NCBI RefSeq assembly: GCF_007655135.1
Contig: NC_045132.1
Span: forward strand, 23,058,354 to 23,122,353
Length of the DNA: 64,000 nucleotides
From: Punica granatum
Taxonomy: Eukaryota > Streptophyta > Magnoliopsida > Myrtales > Lythraceae
Reading direction: 5' to 3'
The notes beneath the pieces were generated by a model that searched no databases, had not been told where the DNA came from, and worked only from the letters and a program-made list of their open reading frames with translations. Shown one piece after another: positions 11,204 through 25,400 of this stretch (positions are counted from its first letter, which is position 1; each line of letters starts with the position of its first letter). The translations under genes were made by a program, and so were the position numbers.

Positions 11204-11771
11204 TAAATTTTTCTTATGAGATCACAAATATTTTCAATAAATGATCATGATCACAAAGTAATTCTAGTGGATTTTATAGCTCGTTTTGTTATTCAATCAC
11301 TTTAGTGGCTATCCAATAATATAAGTTTTAAGCAGGAATATATATATATATATATATATAAAAGTTAAGTGGGAAATGATATGTGCATGATAAGGAGTTT
11401 TGGCATCCCACCGGCGTTACAGTACCGTTACCTTTATAGTCATTGAATCCGATATTTTATTTATTTGTTAATCCGTTGGCGATATCATACGTTGGCGAGA
11501 TGTTAAAATCTCCCGTGTACGATAGGATAAGATTGACAAGTACTAGAGGAATTGATGAGTTTTTTTTTTTTTCTTGATGTCGAGGAACCGATGAGTTTAG
11601 GGTGGGAAGGAATTATAGTAGCCCTTTTCTATGACTTCGCTCTCTCTCTCTCTCTCTCTCTAGCTCTCTCTAGGCATTAGTTAGGTTATGCATATATATG
11701 AGTATAGCAGCATGCATCCTATAATGCGGTGTAGGTTTAGGTTTCCATCCTGGGCTATGCTATGGATGGAG

Positions 11772-11819
<48 letters not shown>

Positions 11820-13912
11820 AGGGGAAGAGAGGATCTGTCAACCCAAAAATGAGCTCTGGATCTGCCATTCTTCTTTCTTTCTTTCTGCAAATATGTATAT
11901 CAGCCTGCATGCATGAGTATTTAGACAAAATATTTGTTAGTTTATTATGAACTAATTTTCCACTTTTAAATATCTTAATTGAATATTATTAATCGAAATA
12001 GATAAGTAATATTTATTCAATATTTGCTCGAGTATTAGGTATGGAAGGGAAGGTTGAAGGTCAAACGTTCCTCAGCCACATTCCCCGCGTCATCACCGGC
12101 AATCCCTTCTCTCTCTCTCTCTCTCTCTCTCCATGGGCAGAAACTATTATCATTCTCTATTTTTTTAATAACGAAGGCAGTGAGTCTAATAAAAATAATT
12201 TTAAATCAAATGAAATTCTGAAATGATAAGAGGTTAAAAGTGATAGATATTTACTCTATTTCAAGTGTTTAATGCTTTAATTATTTGTTATGGACAGTAT
12301 AAAGTATTAATAATCCTAAAAAATTGAAATGAAAGTAAAAATAATAAATGCATGTATTAGTGACGAATAGTAAAATTATTAAATACTTAAACTAAATATA
12401 TTAAATATATTATTGTAACTCCATGTCAGGCTGGACGGATTTTAAAATTATATAAAATGATATATATAGTTTCATTCACAAGAATCTCTAGGGTGTGGTA
12501 TTGCATAGCACCCATTCCTCTTATTATTATTATTATTATTATTAAACTTTGTTGAAATCTCCACTAACTCTGTAATTCAACCGACGAAAATGAGAGAAAA
12601 TGAATCAGAGATTTATTGGGCATTTAACCTCTTTGTTTAGTTCCAAATTAAGTTTTTATTTGAACTAAGAGATAGAAAGACTCACAACTTATGCTACAAT
12701 AAAGGACATGTATCTGAGGAAGGAAGTTCAACATAATAGCACAACTCCCCGTAACTATAAGGTCATGACTACAATTCTTATCATCAGTAGTAGAACTTCT
12801 CTTACTCTTTATTTTAATTTTCTCATTGTTATACTAACTTTTTTAATAAAAAAAGATATGTTACATTAGTATGTTGAGTTCAATAGTTAATGTGATATTA
12901 TTCTCATCATATATTAATTATATGCAATCTATAAAATCATAATGTTCATATCCTACGCAATAATGATGAAAAAAATCGGATCTACAGCCTCTTGATTTTA
13001 AATCGAGAGAGGGGTATAACTCTGATAATTTTGCACCAGATTAATTAAAGCAACTGCATCCCAATATTTGAGTATTAAGACATAAGAGAATTAACATAAA
13101 AAAGTTCTTATAATTTTTCTTGCAACGACATCTCCCCACTCACTTATGGAGTTTGCATGCAGTGATGAAACATTACAGAAGCCGGGAAAGGAACATGTAA
13201 TTATTACCTGTTCAGAACGTCCGACATGGGTAATTTGATTGATGCTCTGTTTGTGGTAAGGACTTAATTAGCTCGTCATCTTATATATATGATGACATGC
13301 ACTGTTTCCTTAATTATTAAGAAGTTGAAACTTATAGTTACATAAATGTATTATTATCCTCAATTTTTTCATTTATAAAAAAGGTACATAAGCTTAATAT
13401 AGGAATTAAACGAAATAAAAGAACATAAAATTATCCATCCATATAAAAACATAAAATCTGAGATTTCTTAATTCCAAATCCACAATGCATCCTCATTTTT
13501 CTTTAGTTTTTATCCAATTATTCAAGGGCCCCAAAATTAAAATCCAGCGGTTCCAAGTTCCTACATGTCTAGTTACTATAATTAGGATTTTACGAATTCA
13601 AGAAATCATATTAGATTTTGCTCGGAAAAGCAAGTTCACCAGATTTTCTCAACTCTTAACTAAATTCCATGATTTCCATCAAACTAAAGATTTTCTTTTT
13701 CTTTCATTATCCAAAAAAATCTCTCCAAACAAAAGTTTTAACGCAGTAACATGTGCCGAAAAAACAGTTCTTATACACTCACATACTCCCTCGTTTGATA
13801 ATTAAAAAATTCCTAAATAATTGTAATAAAACTACTCGATTGAAGATTTTTGTTTCATCGTAATATAACATAAATCTCCTATTATAAAAATAAAATTCAT
13901 AGTTTGACTTTA
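11204..13912. other. AT-rich intergenic region with microsatellites
   Basis: No gene recognised. Contains (TA)n near 11337-11361, (CT)n at 11638-11662, (GA)n at 11776-11819, (CT)n at 12109-12131 and (TTA)n at 12519-12544. The 106-codon frame at 13485-13805 has no family resemblance. Confidence 0.5.
11776..11819. repeat. (GA)n microsatellite
   Basis: About 22 GA dinucleotides without interruption. The Arg-Glu and Ser-Leu repeat frames over it are artefacts of the repeat. Confidence 0.95.
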
Positions 13913-14213
13913 AGAGTGTGTTTGGATTGAGAGTTGAGTTAAGTTTAGTTTTGATTTTAATTGGTTTGTAATTATTATATTGTTGAATTATAAAAAAAAA
14001 AGTGTGAAAAAATAATAAATAATTGAAAAAAAATAATGATTAAATTATTGAATTGTAAAAAAGTAATGAATAATTAAAAAAATTTAATATTAAAAATTGA
14101 ATTAAATGATTAAATATTTAAAAAATAAAAAAATAATGATTGTAATGTTGAATTGAAAATAAATGAAATTAAATTGAGTTGAATTAAACTTTGTTGCGAA
14201 AACAAACGCACCC
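13913..14213. mobile_element. MITE-like element, same end type as the one at 10984
   Basis: Starts GAGTGTGTTTGGATTGAG and ends AAACAAACGCACCC, an imperfect inverted pair. The interior is very A+T-rich with repeated AATGATTAAAT-like words. The ends resemble those of the element at 10984-11203, so the two likely belong to one family. Confidence 0.5.
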
Positions 14214-15152
14214 ACATGTAGCCCAGGTTAAGGGCGCTGCGGGAGCATGTTTGTATGTACAGTAGATCACTTTTTTCTTTTCGTTTTGCTGGACTTAACT
14301 ATATTAGGCGCAAGAATGGCTCAAAAACAGATCTTCCCTGTTACATTTTTGTCATGATAAACAAGAGCTCTACATCCTACCGTCCTACAATAAGAATCAA
14401 ACTGAAACCTCTATATCACCGAACTGAAACCTCTATATCACCGAACGAGAGGGTACCACACCCTCTTTCACGAATAAACATCTTAACAATCTTGAAAGTA
14501 AATAATTATTTTACCGTCCCATCTAATCAATTGGAGGAACATTCAGGAGAGAAGTAGGGAGCAATTAATTAATAATATGCAAAAATAAAGCATGGTAGAC
14601 AGACATTAGATGCTTCGATGTTTCCAATACATATCCATGCACAAAACACACATATATATTATCATTTAAATATTAAAAAAAACGAATAAACAAATGTCTC
14701 TGGAAGTCTACAAATTAATTTCAAAATTACTTACTTCATAGTTAATATAAAGAAGAACTTCGATTTTGGTTACCAACGAGACATAAACACCACTTACACA
14801 TATTTTCCCCCACTTCTTTCTCCTTGGTTTCCCAAAATATTACAAAATCATTTTTCACCTAAACCCAAAAAAAAAAAAGAAAACCAAAAAAGAAACCAAA
14901 ATGCTCAGACATAAAAGAGAGAGTTAATGGAGTGTGACGGAGGGTCTGATCGACCAGCTAACATTACCTGAGTAGTATAGGCCATATGGATATCATATAT
15001 AGGCTGGTGTTAATACCGCCGACGGCCTGCGGCGGCTCAGTCCTCAACGATGCCACCCCATTGGGCCATGCCTTGACCCTTCTTCACTTCAGTCTTTTAT
15101 CCTTTCCCGCCCTTTTCATCTGTCAACCCAAAAATAAGTGCTTTTGCATCAA
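14214..15152. other. Intergenic and 3' flank of the TE1-like gene
   Basis: No gene recognised. A direct duplication of about 20 bp (AACTGAAACCTCTATATCACC) sits at 14400-14440. The last 150 bp is expected to include the 3' UTR of the minus-strand gene. Confidence 0.45.
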
Positions 15153-17704
15153 TTAACTGAACCTCATCACCTCACTCCCACCATCCTTAACATCATCACC
15201 ATCACCACTGTCGCCGCCGTTTGAACTTCCAACGAGCAAGCGGCCGTGGTCGTCGTGGTCATTGCCATGGTCATTCTCCAGCCCATCTTGGCTGTCCATC
15301 TCGTCGTTGTTGCGGGCTTCCACTGGGAGCGGCTGAAGCAGCTGCTTACTCAGGGAGCTCTGGCCGACAACAGGCTGCGGGTCGGTCAGAAGCCGCCCGT
15401 CCCGAGGTGGCGAGAACACCACCGGAAGGTAGTGGTCCATCTCGCACGGGAACTTCGAGTTCTTGAAATGCTCCTTCAGCGCTTCCAAACCCTTTATTTA
15501 AATAATCATCAAATCACATTAGATAAATTCACAATTTTCTAACTCATAATAATTTAAACTGATTTTACTAATCGATAAAAATAACTTAAACTGATTTTTT
15601 TATAAAAGGTTATCTATCTATATATATATATATATTTATACCTGAATCCGAGCGTAGGTGACTTCGCAAATTTTGCGGGAATTGAAGACCTCCCAGTGCC
15701 GGAGATGGAAGGCCTTGTACAGCCTCCATGCAGCCTGCGGCGAGGTCATGTTCACGAACCCGTATCCGACATTGCACTTGTTGCTGTGTGACCCAGAGAA
15801 ACAACATATCATTTCCCCACATATATCGCAGATCCGAACACACTCCCCCGTATGAATAAGGCATTGAATATCTAACTAAACCGGGGTACTATCACATAGA
15901 ACGATCAGATGAAAAATGCTCGTGAATTGTTATTTTTGTGTAGGATCATTGTACAGCAGTTTCAATACATCGCAGAAGAACAGAAGGTACACTTACTTGA
16001 AATCAATCGGGAGGTAGACGAAGTCATACGATGAGAAGGGCTGCTCGGGACTGTCTTCGTCCCCGATCTGCTCATTACAGTTTATACAGTGGTTGTCCAG
16101 CATATTCAACAACAGCTTCTGACTGTTCCGGCAAAAATAAAAATAAAATAAAAACGAAAAAGCTTTAAGTTATAAGGATCACTCATGTAAGAATCGGATG
16201 AAAAGGCATTATCATTAAATACTGACCTGTACTTATTGGGAATGTTCTTGATCATCACCGTGGTCCTGGAATCCCCGGAATTGCCAGATTCCCCAATAGC
16301 ATCGTCGCTGATGACGAACCGGCTGTCCAACTTCCTCCCTTGCCGACTCTTCCACGGCTTGCTGCCCCGACTTTGCTGCTGCTTGGCATCACTCACGACC
16401 TTTCCGTGCTTCTTCTTCCCACTACCGCTCTTCTTGAAAACCGGTCCTAATAGTTGCCTTTTCGAACCCACCTCACTCTCCTCATTATAATTACTGTCGT
16501 TCCCGCCCTCGAACCCCAGGCTCAAGCGACACATCGAGGCCTCGATCGGGACCTCATTCGCTTGAGGGAGTTGGTGCACCACTGTCTGGGGGAATATCAT
16601 CGGATGAGGCAGCATCGGTTGCGCCTGAGGTGGCAGTGGAGGCTGTGTTGGGGTTTTAGAGACGGTCATGCATGAGCCTCCGGAGTTGAGGAACTTGCGG
16701 CTGTAGCCACCCGGGCGGCTGAATTCGATAATGACATTCTTGCCGTGGATATCCTTGCCGTTCATCTCCCGGAGGGCCTTGGCAGCATCCCGGACATCAT
16801 AGAACTCCACGAACCTCTGGTGTTTCTTGTAAGGGGTGTCCCTCAATTCCTTGACCGGGCCTTAATTAGAAAAACACACAACTGGGGCCATCAATATTGA
16901 TCGCAACATTAGCATGCACCAAAAAGAAATGTGATTGCACGAAGTTATCACATAATAATTCGAGCATTGTACTATAAAAATATACAAACTCAATGGAATC
17001 AATCCGAATATAACGGAACTTAATATATCTATACCGAAGGCCTCGAAGGTATGTCTGAGGGAATCAGGAGAGACGTCGGGGTCGAGATTGAAGATGACGA
17101 TGGTCCCTTGATTTTGGCCGTCTGGGATGGAGTTCGCTGCAGCGATAATAAACTGGGCCCACACCGCCCGCCCCGCAACAAGCCCGTGGGCAGAAGGCGG
17201 GTGCGGCAGGCCCCCGACGATGGTGCCGCCGTAGTGGTCCCTTACGCGGCACTGCTGCTGCATATGCTGCTCCCGAATTTCCCTCAGGGCCCTCCTCGCG
17301 TGGCGGAGGTCGTAGAAATGTACGGTCACGGTCCCCTCGTGGGCCAGCCTCTCCATCTGCACCGCCCTCACCTCACCGAACACAGCCATGTCCCGCCTCA
17401 CGACCGCCTCGGTGACGTCAGGCGGCACCGAGCTCAGGACCAGCGCCCGGGTGGCGGTGCCGGTGGGCGGCAGCAGCGGGGAAGCCGCGAACGCCGGCGC
17501 GGGGGGAGGATGAGGGGCCGGGTAGGGCACGTAGGGGGCAGCGTAGGGGTAGTACACCGTCGGGGGAGGTGTCCCGAAGAAGGGGGCGGGGGGAGCGGTT
17601 GTAGTCGGCTGGGGCTGGTGCATGGGGTTGAGCCTCGGCCGGAACTCCTGAGCCCGGGGGTCCAAGCTGCCGTGGGGGAGCCGGAGGACGCCGTTTTCGC
17701 CCAT
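15153..17704 (-). CDS. TEL: TERMINAL EAR1-like Mei2-type RNA-binding protein
   Basis: Five exons on the minus strand: 17704-17035, 16860-16227, 16122-15997, 15783-15642 and 15491-15153, all GT-AG and in phase, give 636 residues. A proline/alanine-rich N-terminus precedes RRM1 (about residues 85-150, from [18 protein letters not shown]). RRM2 (about 200-275) starts [18 protein letters not shown] and is split by intron 1 at FEAFG/PVKEL. After a basic linker comes the Mei2-type RRM3 (about 421-560) with [38 protein letters not shown] and [19 protein letters not shown]. The Mei2-type C-terminal RRM is the hallmark of the AML/TEL family. In maize and rice, TE1/PLA2 control leaf initiation timing, and Arabidopsis TEL genes act in the shoot apical meristem. 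Length and three-RRM order match TE1. The C-terminus is acidic. The gene appears intact. Confidence 0.95.
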
Positions 17705-17928
17705 GACTTGGAGTCGAGGAGAAGTTTGTCTTCACCAAAACCAAACCCTCGCCGGGGGGGGAGGGGGGAAGCCGTGGGTAGGTGGGGGGGTTTTAGGGGA
17801 GGGAGTTTGTTGACCGGTCAACGACCGGAAATTAGGTAGTTTTCCGGCAGCACACCGCGTAATTCCATGTCTGTGTCCGCTTCCCAAGTATTAGGACAGG
17901 AGCACACACACAACCACACAGACGCTGC

Positions 17929-18090
17929 TCTCTCTCTCTCTCTCTCTCTCTCTCTATGTTTCTTTATTCTTCCTTTCTCTCTATCCGGCAGTGTTTCTCT
18001 CTCTACGTCCAGAGCTCTCGAAACGGAGCAGACAGGCTCTCTCTCTCTCTCTCTCTATCTCTATCTCTATCTCTTTCTCTCTCTCTCTCC
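17929..18090. repeat. CT-rich microsatellites in the TE1-like upstream region
   Basis: Pure (CT)n tracts at about 17931-17955 and 18031-18054 and a compound CT/CTAT tract to 18090 lie 230-390 bp before the ATG at 17704. Transcript orientation makes them GA repeats. GAGA-type repeats are common in plant 5' leaders and promoters and may bind BPC/GAGA factors. Confidence 0.6.
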
Positions 18091-18174
18091 AAGTTGATCA
18101 GTGGAGAGGCACAAAGAAATGGCTGTTGGCTGTTGGCTTTGCTTTCTCCTTCTCAAACTTTTCCTTTCATTTGA

Positions 18175-21100
18175 AGCACCCCAGTGAGCAGAGTTTAGCG
18201 GAAAATGTCCTTTGCCCGTCTAATACCATTGCCAGCCGAGGACACGGATTTACCAAAATGCCCCATGTTACCTGGGGACTCGCGCCAATACATACATATA
18301 TATACATACATATATATGTCGTTTACCATGCTAATCCTTCCCTTCGAGCCAGATATTTACATGTTATTAGTCCTAATAGTACAGTCAGGTTCTTTCATTT
18401 TTCTTTTTATATATATTTGCATGAGAAGGGAATGTGCGCCATACACGTGGCAAAATGGGAATGTTTAAAGGTACAAAAGCGAAATTTAAAGAGAGTTCAG
18501 CTTGAGAGAGTATCTTATCCATCGATGGGATCGTTTGACAACGAATGATGCATATCATTAATGATATAGGCAACGGTAATTATATAATCAGCATAAATAT
18601 CCGTATAAGATAGTCGATCCTTTAGTATGAGATTTTCGACTATTTATATTTCTTTTATTTGGCCACCGACGATTTATATTAATGACACTTTTTGCATCTC
18701 TCTATTTTTCTTTATTTCTTCCAAAGCCCGTGAGGTTATACTCTAACCAAAAAAAAAAAAGAAAAACGAAAATGGAGGGGTTAAATTTTTTATTTTTTTG
18801 TATCTAAAAGTCTCTTGGTATTTTCTATTTTTCAAGATTATTGCTAAAACCAAGTAATTTATATTAAAGAGTTTTGCTAGGGAATTCACTCAAAACAAAA
18901 CAAAAAAAAGTTTTGCTAGATTCATTCTCGTAAAATTTTTCCTTATTATTTTTCTAACTACTCATAATGACATGAGATAATTTTATTACATTTAAAGCAA
19001 AAAAAAATATAATTTTATTACATTCAATGAAATTTTATCAAAATAAATATCAGAGGGATAATTATAATTATATATATATATATATATATTGACAACTTAA
19101 CAGTTAACATCTTTGTAAAGGTAATATATACATATAAATCCAAAAAAGAAGACAAAAAATGACGAAATTCGAGAGAGGGTTTTTTTTTTGGAAAGAAAAA
19201 GAACTGACGACTATAATTGCATGATGAAAATGGGAGGTGCTTTTTTCATGTTGGTATTTTGACTACTCGTATGCCTCATTCGTGCAAGTATTCATTTCAC
19301 CCCTCTGACTCTGGGCTGTCACGTTTTTTTTTTCCCCTTTATTAATCAATAATATATATATATATATAAGTGCCAGATTTTTAATTTTAATTGCCTTGAC
19401 TTAATTGCCATTCAAAAAAAAAAAACTTGAGCTATCGTTAGGTTACCAAGTTCTGACGGGATCTGAGTAAGCTTGTGCTTCTTGTTTCATGCATGGATGT
19501 CATATTGTTCGCTTATTTATCTCTTTTAAAGACTTAACTAATGTAATCATGGAGGTCATAATTTTGTTCAGAGGATACATCAATGCCGATGGATGAAAAT
19601 GTTTCTTCCTCCATCCATTGTAAATTAATAGATATACTCATTATTGAAATCTTAATTATATGATAAATGAGATGAAATGCAATGCCAACTCTAAGTTTTC
19701 GTTAAGATATTAAAATATTCTAAATTTGATTATAGTTCATGAGACTCATTTTTATTGCTTTATTAGATTTATTGATCTTTTTTATAATAATAAAAAAAAG
19801 TTTTAAATTACATAAAAAGTTATTCTTTATTTTAATTGAAAATTATTATGAATATGATTTTTAAAAATTTGGGTTGGATATTGTGGGAAATTGCTTTATA
19901 TATATGATGGGGGAAAATTAATGTGCTCTATTTTGGCGGCTTTTAAACTAAATCAATTGGGGACTGCAGACTGGAGAGGAGAGGAGAAAAAGGCTGTGGA
20001 CATATTACTGTTCAACAGTCAGGCTTCTCCCTGTCTGATCTGATCAATTAAGCTTTTTTGCAGCTGAGAATGTGTAATAATTAAAATAACAATAATTTTA
20101 TCAGTTCTTTTGGATTGGATGGAACAAATAACAATAATTGGACCATCTTTAGATCATATATATATATTTTTCACACTTTCTCATATATTCATGATCAGAT
20201 TGAAGACTTGAAGCAAATTTTTTCATCATACTCACTCTCTTCTTGGACATGCATTTGGTATATGAATGTATGGGTCTCATAATAATGGCAATAATTTCGG
20301 ATTACACTTCATATACTATTAGGCCATATCGAATTCATACATCATATCATACAATAGAATTGGCTTTTGAGTCATTAAGTAGTAGACCGCAAATTTATAA
20401 ATGGTTGGATCTCACAACTTATTAACTTGAATTTTTAGATTAGAGACAAGTGCAATTTTTAATAAATTTGATTAAAATTTTATATGAAATGTGGATTTGA
20501 TATTGAGTAATAAAATAATAAATCATGCCTTATCTAAAATGTTAAACAATACACTCATTATTATTCATCTAATGCATATACACAGGCCAGTAAGGAGAGG
20601 CAATACCTTTTTTTCTTAATGTGTTACGCGCTTTTCTTCTTGTAGTTAAGAATGCCTAGAAACATCGATAAAGGGGAACTTCACCTAACTTGTCGATAGA
20701 ACGAGGTTGAACTTAACTAATCTCAGAACACATTCAATAATGATTCGTGAATGGAACATTCCCATTAAGCACGTGGCATCATCTCAGACACAGTGCTCCC
20801 AACTCTCCATCGCTATATGCTCGCATGATAATATATATGTATCCGTATGTGTACATATATTAACGTTTCATGCATGCAATTTTTCGGTTGATAATTTATA
20901 ATTGAGCCGCGACACACAAATTACACACGTGTTGCCCCACGAGTGAGGCATTGATTCGTAGCATGTGATATTGGAGGCACACGTGCGCCGGAGATTGCAC
21001 TGCCTGAATTAACCAGTCCAAATTTGTATAATAATAATGGGATTTCCCCAAAGCCACCGTCTCTACTATATACATACATATATGTGTATATATATATATA

Positions 21101-21728
21101 TAAACACGGCTAAAATTAAGAGGTTCATCTAATTTACCACTTGTTTTGCTTAAATAAAATATCGAAATTTGTGAATTGAAAAAATTCATGTGAAGAGAAT
21201 TTTACCTTTTTGAGTGTCAATTCGGCTCCAACTGAATAATTCAAAATCCATTAGCCTTTCATATGCACGATAAAAAAAGAAAAAAAGAGCACTCCATACA
21301 TTAATTATTGTGTTTTGTTTGTTTAATGTGTGTCGTTAGTTAATCATTTCTTTAGTAGTGACATTATAATAATGTGTGCTTCGATGCTTTGCATGGCTCT
21401 GTCTCCCACTTCGTGTCCTCTCGCAGAGCACACCAACCTTTTCTCTTTGAATATTAGAACATAAATAAAAATAATCCAAATCTCATTCATGAACTACATA
21501 TATAATATAACACGTACTTGCACTAATGCGTCTCGGACCCGGAACGTAAGGTAACGTGTACACCGACATATATATATTGATTACGATAACTTGACATGAA
21601 TTATTGAATGAGTGTCCATATATAATCGGTTTTTTCATGCTAATTAATTAACTTGCCTTTTTAGAAAAGATGCCATTTAAACGTGATTGATCCACCATAA
21701 TTTTTTCTTTGTTATAAGTTTTAGCTTG
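18175..21728. other. AT-rich intergenic region
   Basis: No gene recognised on either strand. Contains short TA tracts (for example 19068-19090, 19350-19369), poly-A and poly-T runs, and several isolated CACGTGGC motifs (near 18444 and 20770). Confidence 0.5.
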
Positions 21729-22452
21729 AGGGATCCTTTGGTTCGGTGTAATCTATGAAGGAATCCGAGATTCCCCTAGATTACATCCGAGTTTCTTGCG
21801 TTTGGCAGGAGACTCAGCCCCGGGAACCTCAATTTGAGATTTCCGGGCCTAGAGGGATTACAGCAATAGTGTAATGTTGTTCTTATATATATTTGTATTT
21901 ATATATTATAAATATCATAGATTATATATTTATATTAAGATAAATATAAATATTTATATTAAATACTTACATTTAATACATACATATTTATATTTAATAT
22001 AAAATATCTAAATAAATAATATATGTATTATAATTATATAAATATTGTATATTATATAGTTATATTAAATATTTATGTATTATACTTATAATAAATATAT
22101 TTTATTTATAGTTAATATAAATATTAAATACATATTTTTTATAAAAAAAATATTTATTTAAATATTAAATATTAAATATTACTATAAACATATAACTAAT
22201 ACTTATATATAAATATATTTAAAATTAAAAAATAATAAAATATAATGTATCGGGTATATTTAATATAACAAATGTAGTAATTTTACATTACCTTATATTT
22301 TTTCAAATATATAATAACTTATCAAATACAATAATATCATATTCTTTGTAATCTAATATTATTGGACTTACTTTCTCTGCAATCGAATATTCTTTGTAAT
22401 TTAACATTCCAGCATATCAAAGGCCACTGAGGGTTTTCGAATTACGCCAAAC
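21729..22452. mobile_element. Candidate non-autonomous DNA transposon with an extremely AT-rich core
   Basis: The left end (CCTTTGGTTCGGTGTAATC) and the right end (GAATTACGCCAAACAAG) are imperfect inverted matches of the type seen in plant Harbinger or hAT MITEs. The left 130 bp is mixed sequence, while 21880-22380 is almost pure A/T, built of ATATTTA-like words. No transposase and no certain target duplication seen. Confidence 0.35.
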
Positions 22453-25400
22453 AAGATAAATAAAGCCATATATTTCTCACATAAATTTTCAATATGCATG
22501 TATATATATATATAGCTTCTCTTCTTTTTTAACTTTATCTCGAAAATATGTAGCTATTGCTACTAAACCAAAAGAAGGAATGAGCCCACCTGAAAATGAT
22601 CTATCAAATCGTCGTCAGCCTTTATTATTAATTGAATCGAGTTCCATCATTGAACATTGGCTACTGGATTTCCATCATTGGACATGCACTGCTTAATGCA
22701 CAAAAGTCCAATTCAACTTGACTATTTCAAGATTAAGGACAGATCACTCGTTAAAAAATAATTTTACATTTATAAAATTCGAATTCAAAATTTTATTTAA
22801 AATAAATAAGCATCAAACTAGTTAAATCAATCAAAGTAAAATTTCCATATCTCTTACAGTTATATATATAATCATCCCTTCTTTTTTTTCCACCATTGAA
22901 GCCTCACATAAAGCTTGCATTATTACCTTGTCTTTCTCCAAATGAATGACTTCCAACTTTTTCCAAACCCTTCAACATCTCATAGTGGGGAGTATTTAAT
23001 TAATTATGTCATATATATTACAAAATATAAATGCATGCAGCAGCCAGTATGGTTTCCTGCAAAGCGTGTGTCCCCCATTTTCTCCACAGGCATGAATGTA
23101 AACAGTATATCCGCCTACAGTATTTGGTTATGCCCATACTTAACACATATCTAAGTACATCGAATCAATACTGTTATCAATTTTAATAAACTTAGAAGTA
23201 GTGAATATTAAGCTTAAGTGACGGCCGATATCGGGACGGTGTCTGTCATGGCCGTACAGTCGAGCACGGGTACACAAACACTTTCGCAAAGAGCTAGGGC
23301 TCCTTTTCTTGGATGAGGGGGTCTCCAAAAGTAAGTGAAAGTGATGTTTGGTTGTCTTCTTTGTATTGTATCGCATTGCCATATCTTCCCCCATTTTAAG
23401 GAAGCCACTGTTAACGGATTCCAGAGCACATAGACATTCCATTTGCTAGTGCTCCAAAAAAATGTCCCACAGCTCCACTCTCTCCAGCTTTTAAGCAAAT
23501 TATGGGAGAATGGCCTTTGCTTTGTGTTGGGCGTAACCGTGGCACTTGGGAACATCGCAACCGTTCAATTTAAAGGATTAATCTAGTTAGAGACTGTGAT
23601 TTATTTATGTATTACTCAATACTCATATTCATGCATGGACTGAAATAATTTTGAAGGTCCATTGCTTGAAATACAATTAAATAGAAGCAAACGCGTGCGC
23701 GACATATTGAACTTGTGTTCTGACACCGTATTAGATTTTGCGATGCCACAACCGTCTGATCTAAAATATTAATAGTGTCAGAAACGTTTTGATTTATTTA
23801 TTTATTAAATAATAGTAACCTTCATCCAATCTTCGGTTTTCTGGAGGAATGGTTTCCCATGCATGTATACCATTTGATCATTTTCCTTTACGGGACTTGT
23901 ATCACCGGAAGTTCATCTACCATATAGCTAGACATATGGAACGAGTTTCTGAAAGGTACTGAAAAATTTTACTAATTTTATAAAAAAAAAATTATTATTG
24001 TTACGCACTATACCTAACATTTGTTGGAGGTAGCCGACAGTATATAGTATTAATTAGAATTGTTGTAATCTCATATCAAAATTGAAAAGAATTTCCTAAG
24101 TATATAAAATGATTGAATTCACTGTCTTATTAGTTTAATATTCTGGTAAAGACATATGGATCCCATTGCTTATAGATCCGGTTGAGTTTTTATACTTTAA
24201 GTATACAATTCGTTAAAATATTTGCTGAGAATAAGTTATCAATTTATCTAACTCAACATTTTATTAGTATCACTTACTGTATGGTTGAAATGGTAACATA
24301 CCTATTATTCTAAAAAAAAAAAACATTTTAAACAATCATTTGCACTCTCGAAGAATATATATATATATATATATTGATTTTTCCATAAGTGAATTTAATA
24401 AATTATTCTACTTTAGGACCTATTACCTGAAGTAATAAATTATAGCTCTTCTTCAGCAAAAGAAATGAACAGAACCTCTCATCGAACAATTATTATGGAT
24501 GAAGAGAAGGGGATCGATTTCATTAGCTATATATCTATATATATATATATATGCACATGTATATAATTTTTCAATTATACACCTGACTTCATTTTCCCCC
24601 TAGCTTTCATGTCTGGGTCATCGAGTATAAAATGGATGTGCTAAATTAGCTGCATGCAAATTTCAATAAACTCGCTATGATACGATCGATGAACATGTTG
24701 ATGTACCCTTTTATTAGACATCGGATACCATGATTTACCAGAGACAAAAAGAGATTAAGTGAATCCAACCAAAATGATGAAGTCGGATGTAGATAAAAGA
24801 ATTTTGAGCAGCCACTAGCCAGCACGCCCATTTCAGTTGGTTGGCAATGGGTTCGAGTGCCAAATTTTTGCTTGTTTTTATCTACAAAAGAACAAAAAAA
24901 CAAAAAGGAACATCACTTTATGATTAATTGATTAATTAATATCACTTTGCTATTTTTATTATAAATATTTAAGATTAAGGGAAAAAAAGGTATCGGTTAA
25001 GCGGGGGGAGAGGCAATGGGACCATCCCTATTTGCCTCTCCCTTCCTACCAGGAATGCTATAGATATATCCTATCTATAGAGACCACCTTTTGGGTTTAA
25101 CCTTAATTCATGGCCGTGAAAGGTTGCTTTTCCTATACCTACGGTGGACAATGATTTATTTCTATCGATCACTCCAATTGCCGCATCGATTAAATTTTAT
25201 CGTGATCCATCACTTCAAGTTTCACTCGGCATAGCCATATTGTCTTATCCGCCGCTTTGACTGATTAATAAATTTGAATTCTATTTTGATATAATCGATT
25301 GGTTCTATTCAAGTGTATATCTTTTTGGCTAGAATTTTATAACAAGATATGTTTAACAAACATAAATTCTAGTCAGATTGTGTGTCAACATGGATGGACC

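Noticed and set aside
11681..11950. Ser-Leu and Arg-Glu dipeptide repeat frames
   Set aside because: Direct translation of a (GA)n microsatellite.
12960..13025. Hairpin resembling a tRNA anticodon arm
   Set aside because: No acceptor or T arm pairing; not a tRNA.
17051..17839. 262-codon plus-strand open frame
   Set aside because: Lies antisense over exon 1 of the TE1-like gene; it is a shadow of G+C-rich coding sequence.
23140..23555. 100-113 codon minus-strand frames
   Set aside because: No recognisable domain, no splice context and no promoter evidence.
24780..24870. tRNA-like B box (GGGTTCGAGTGCC) suggesting a third SINE
   Set aside because: No target duplication or SINE body could be found around it.
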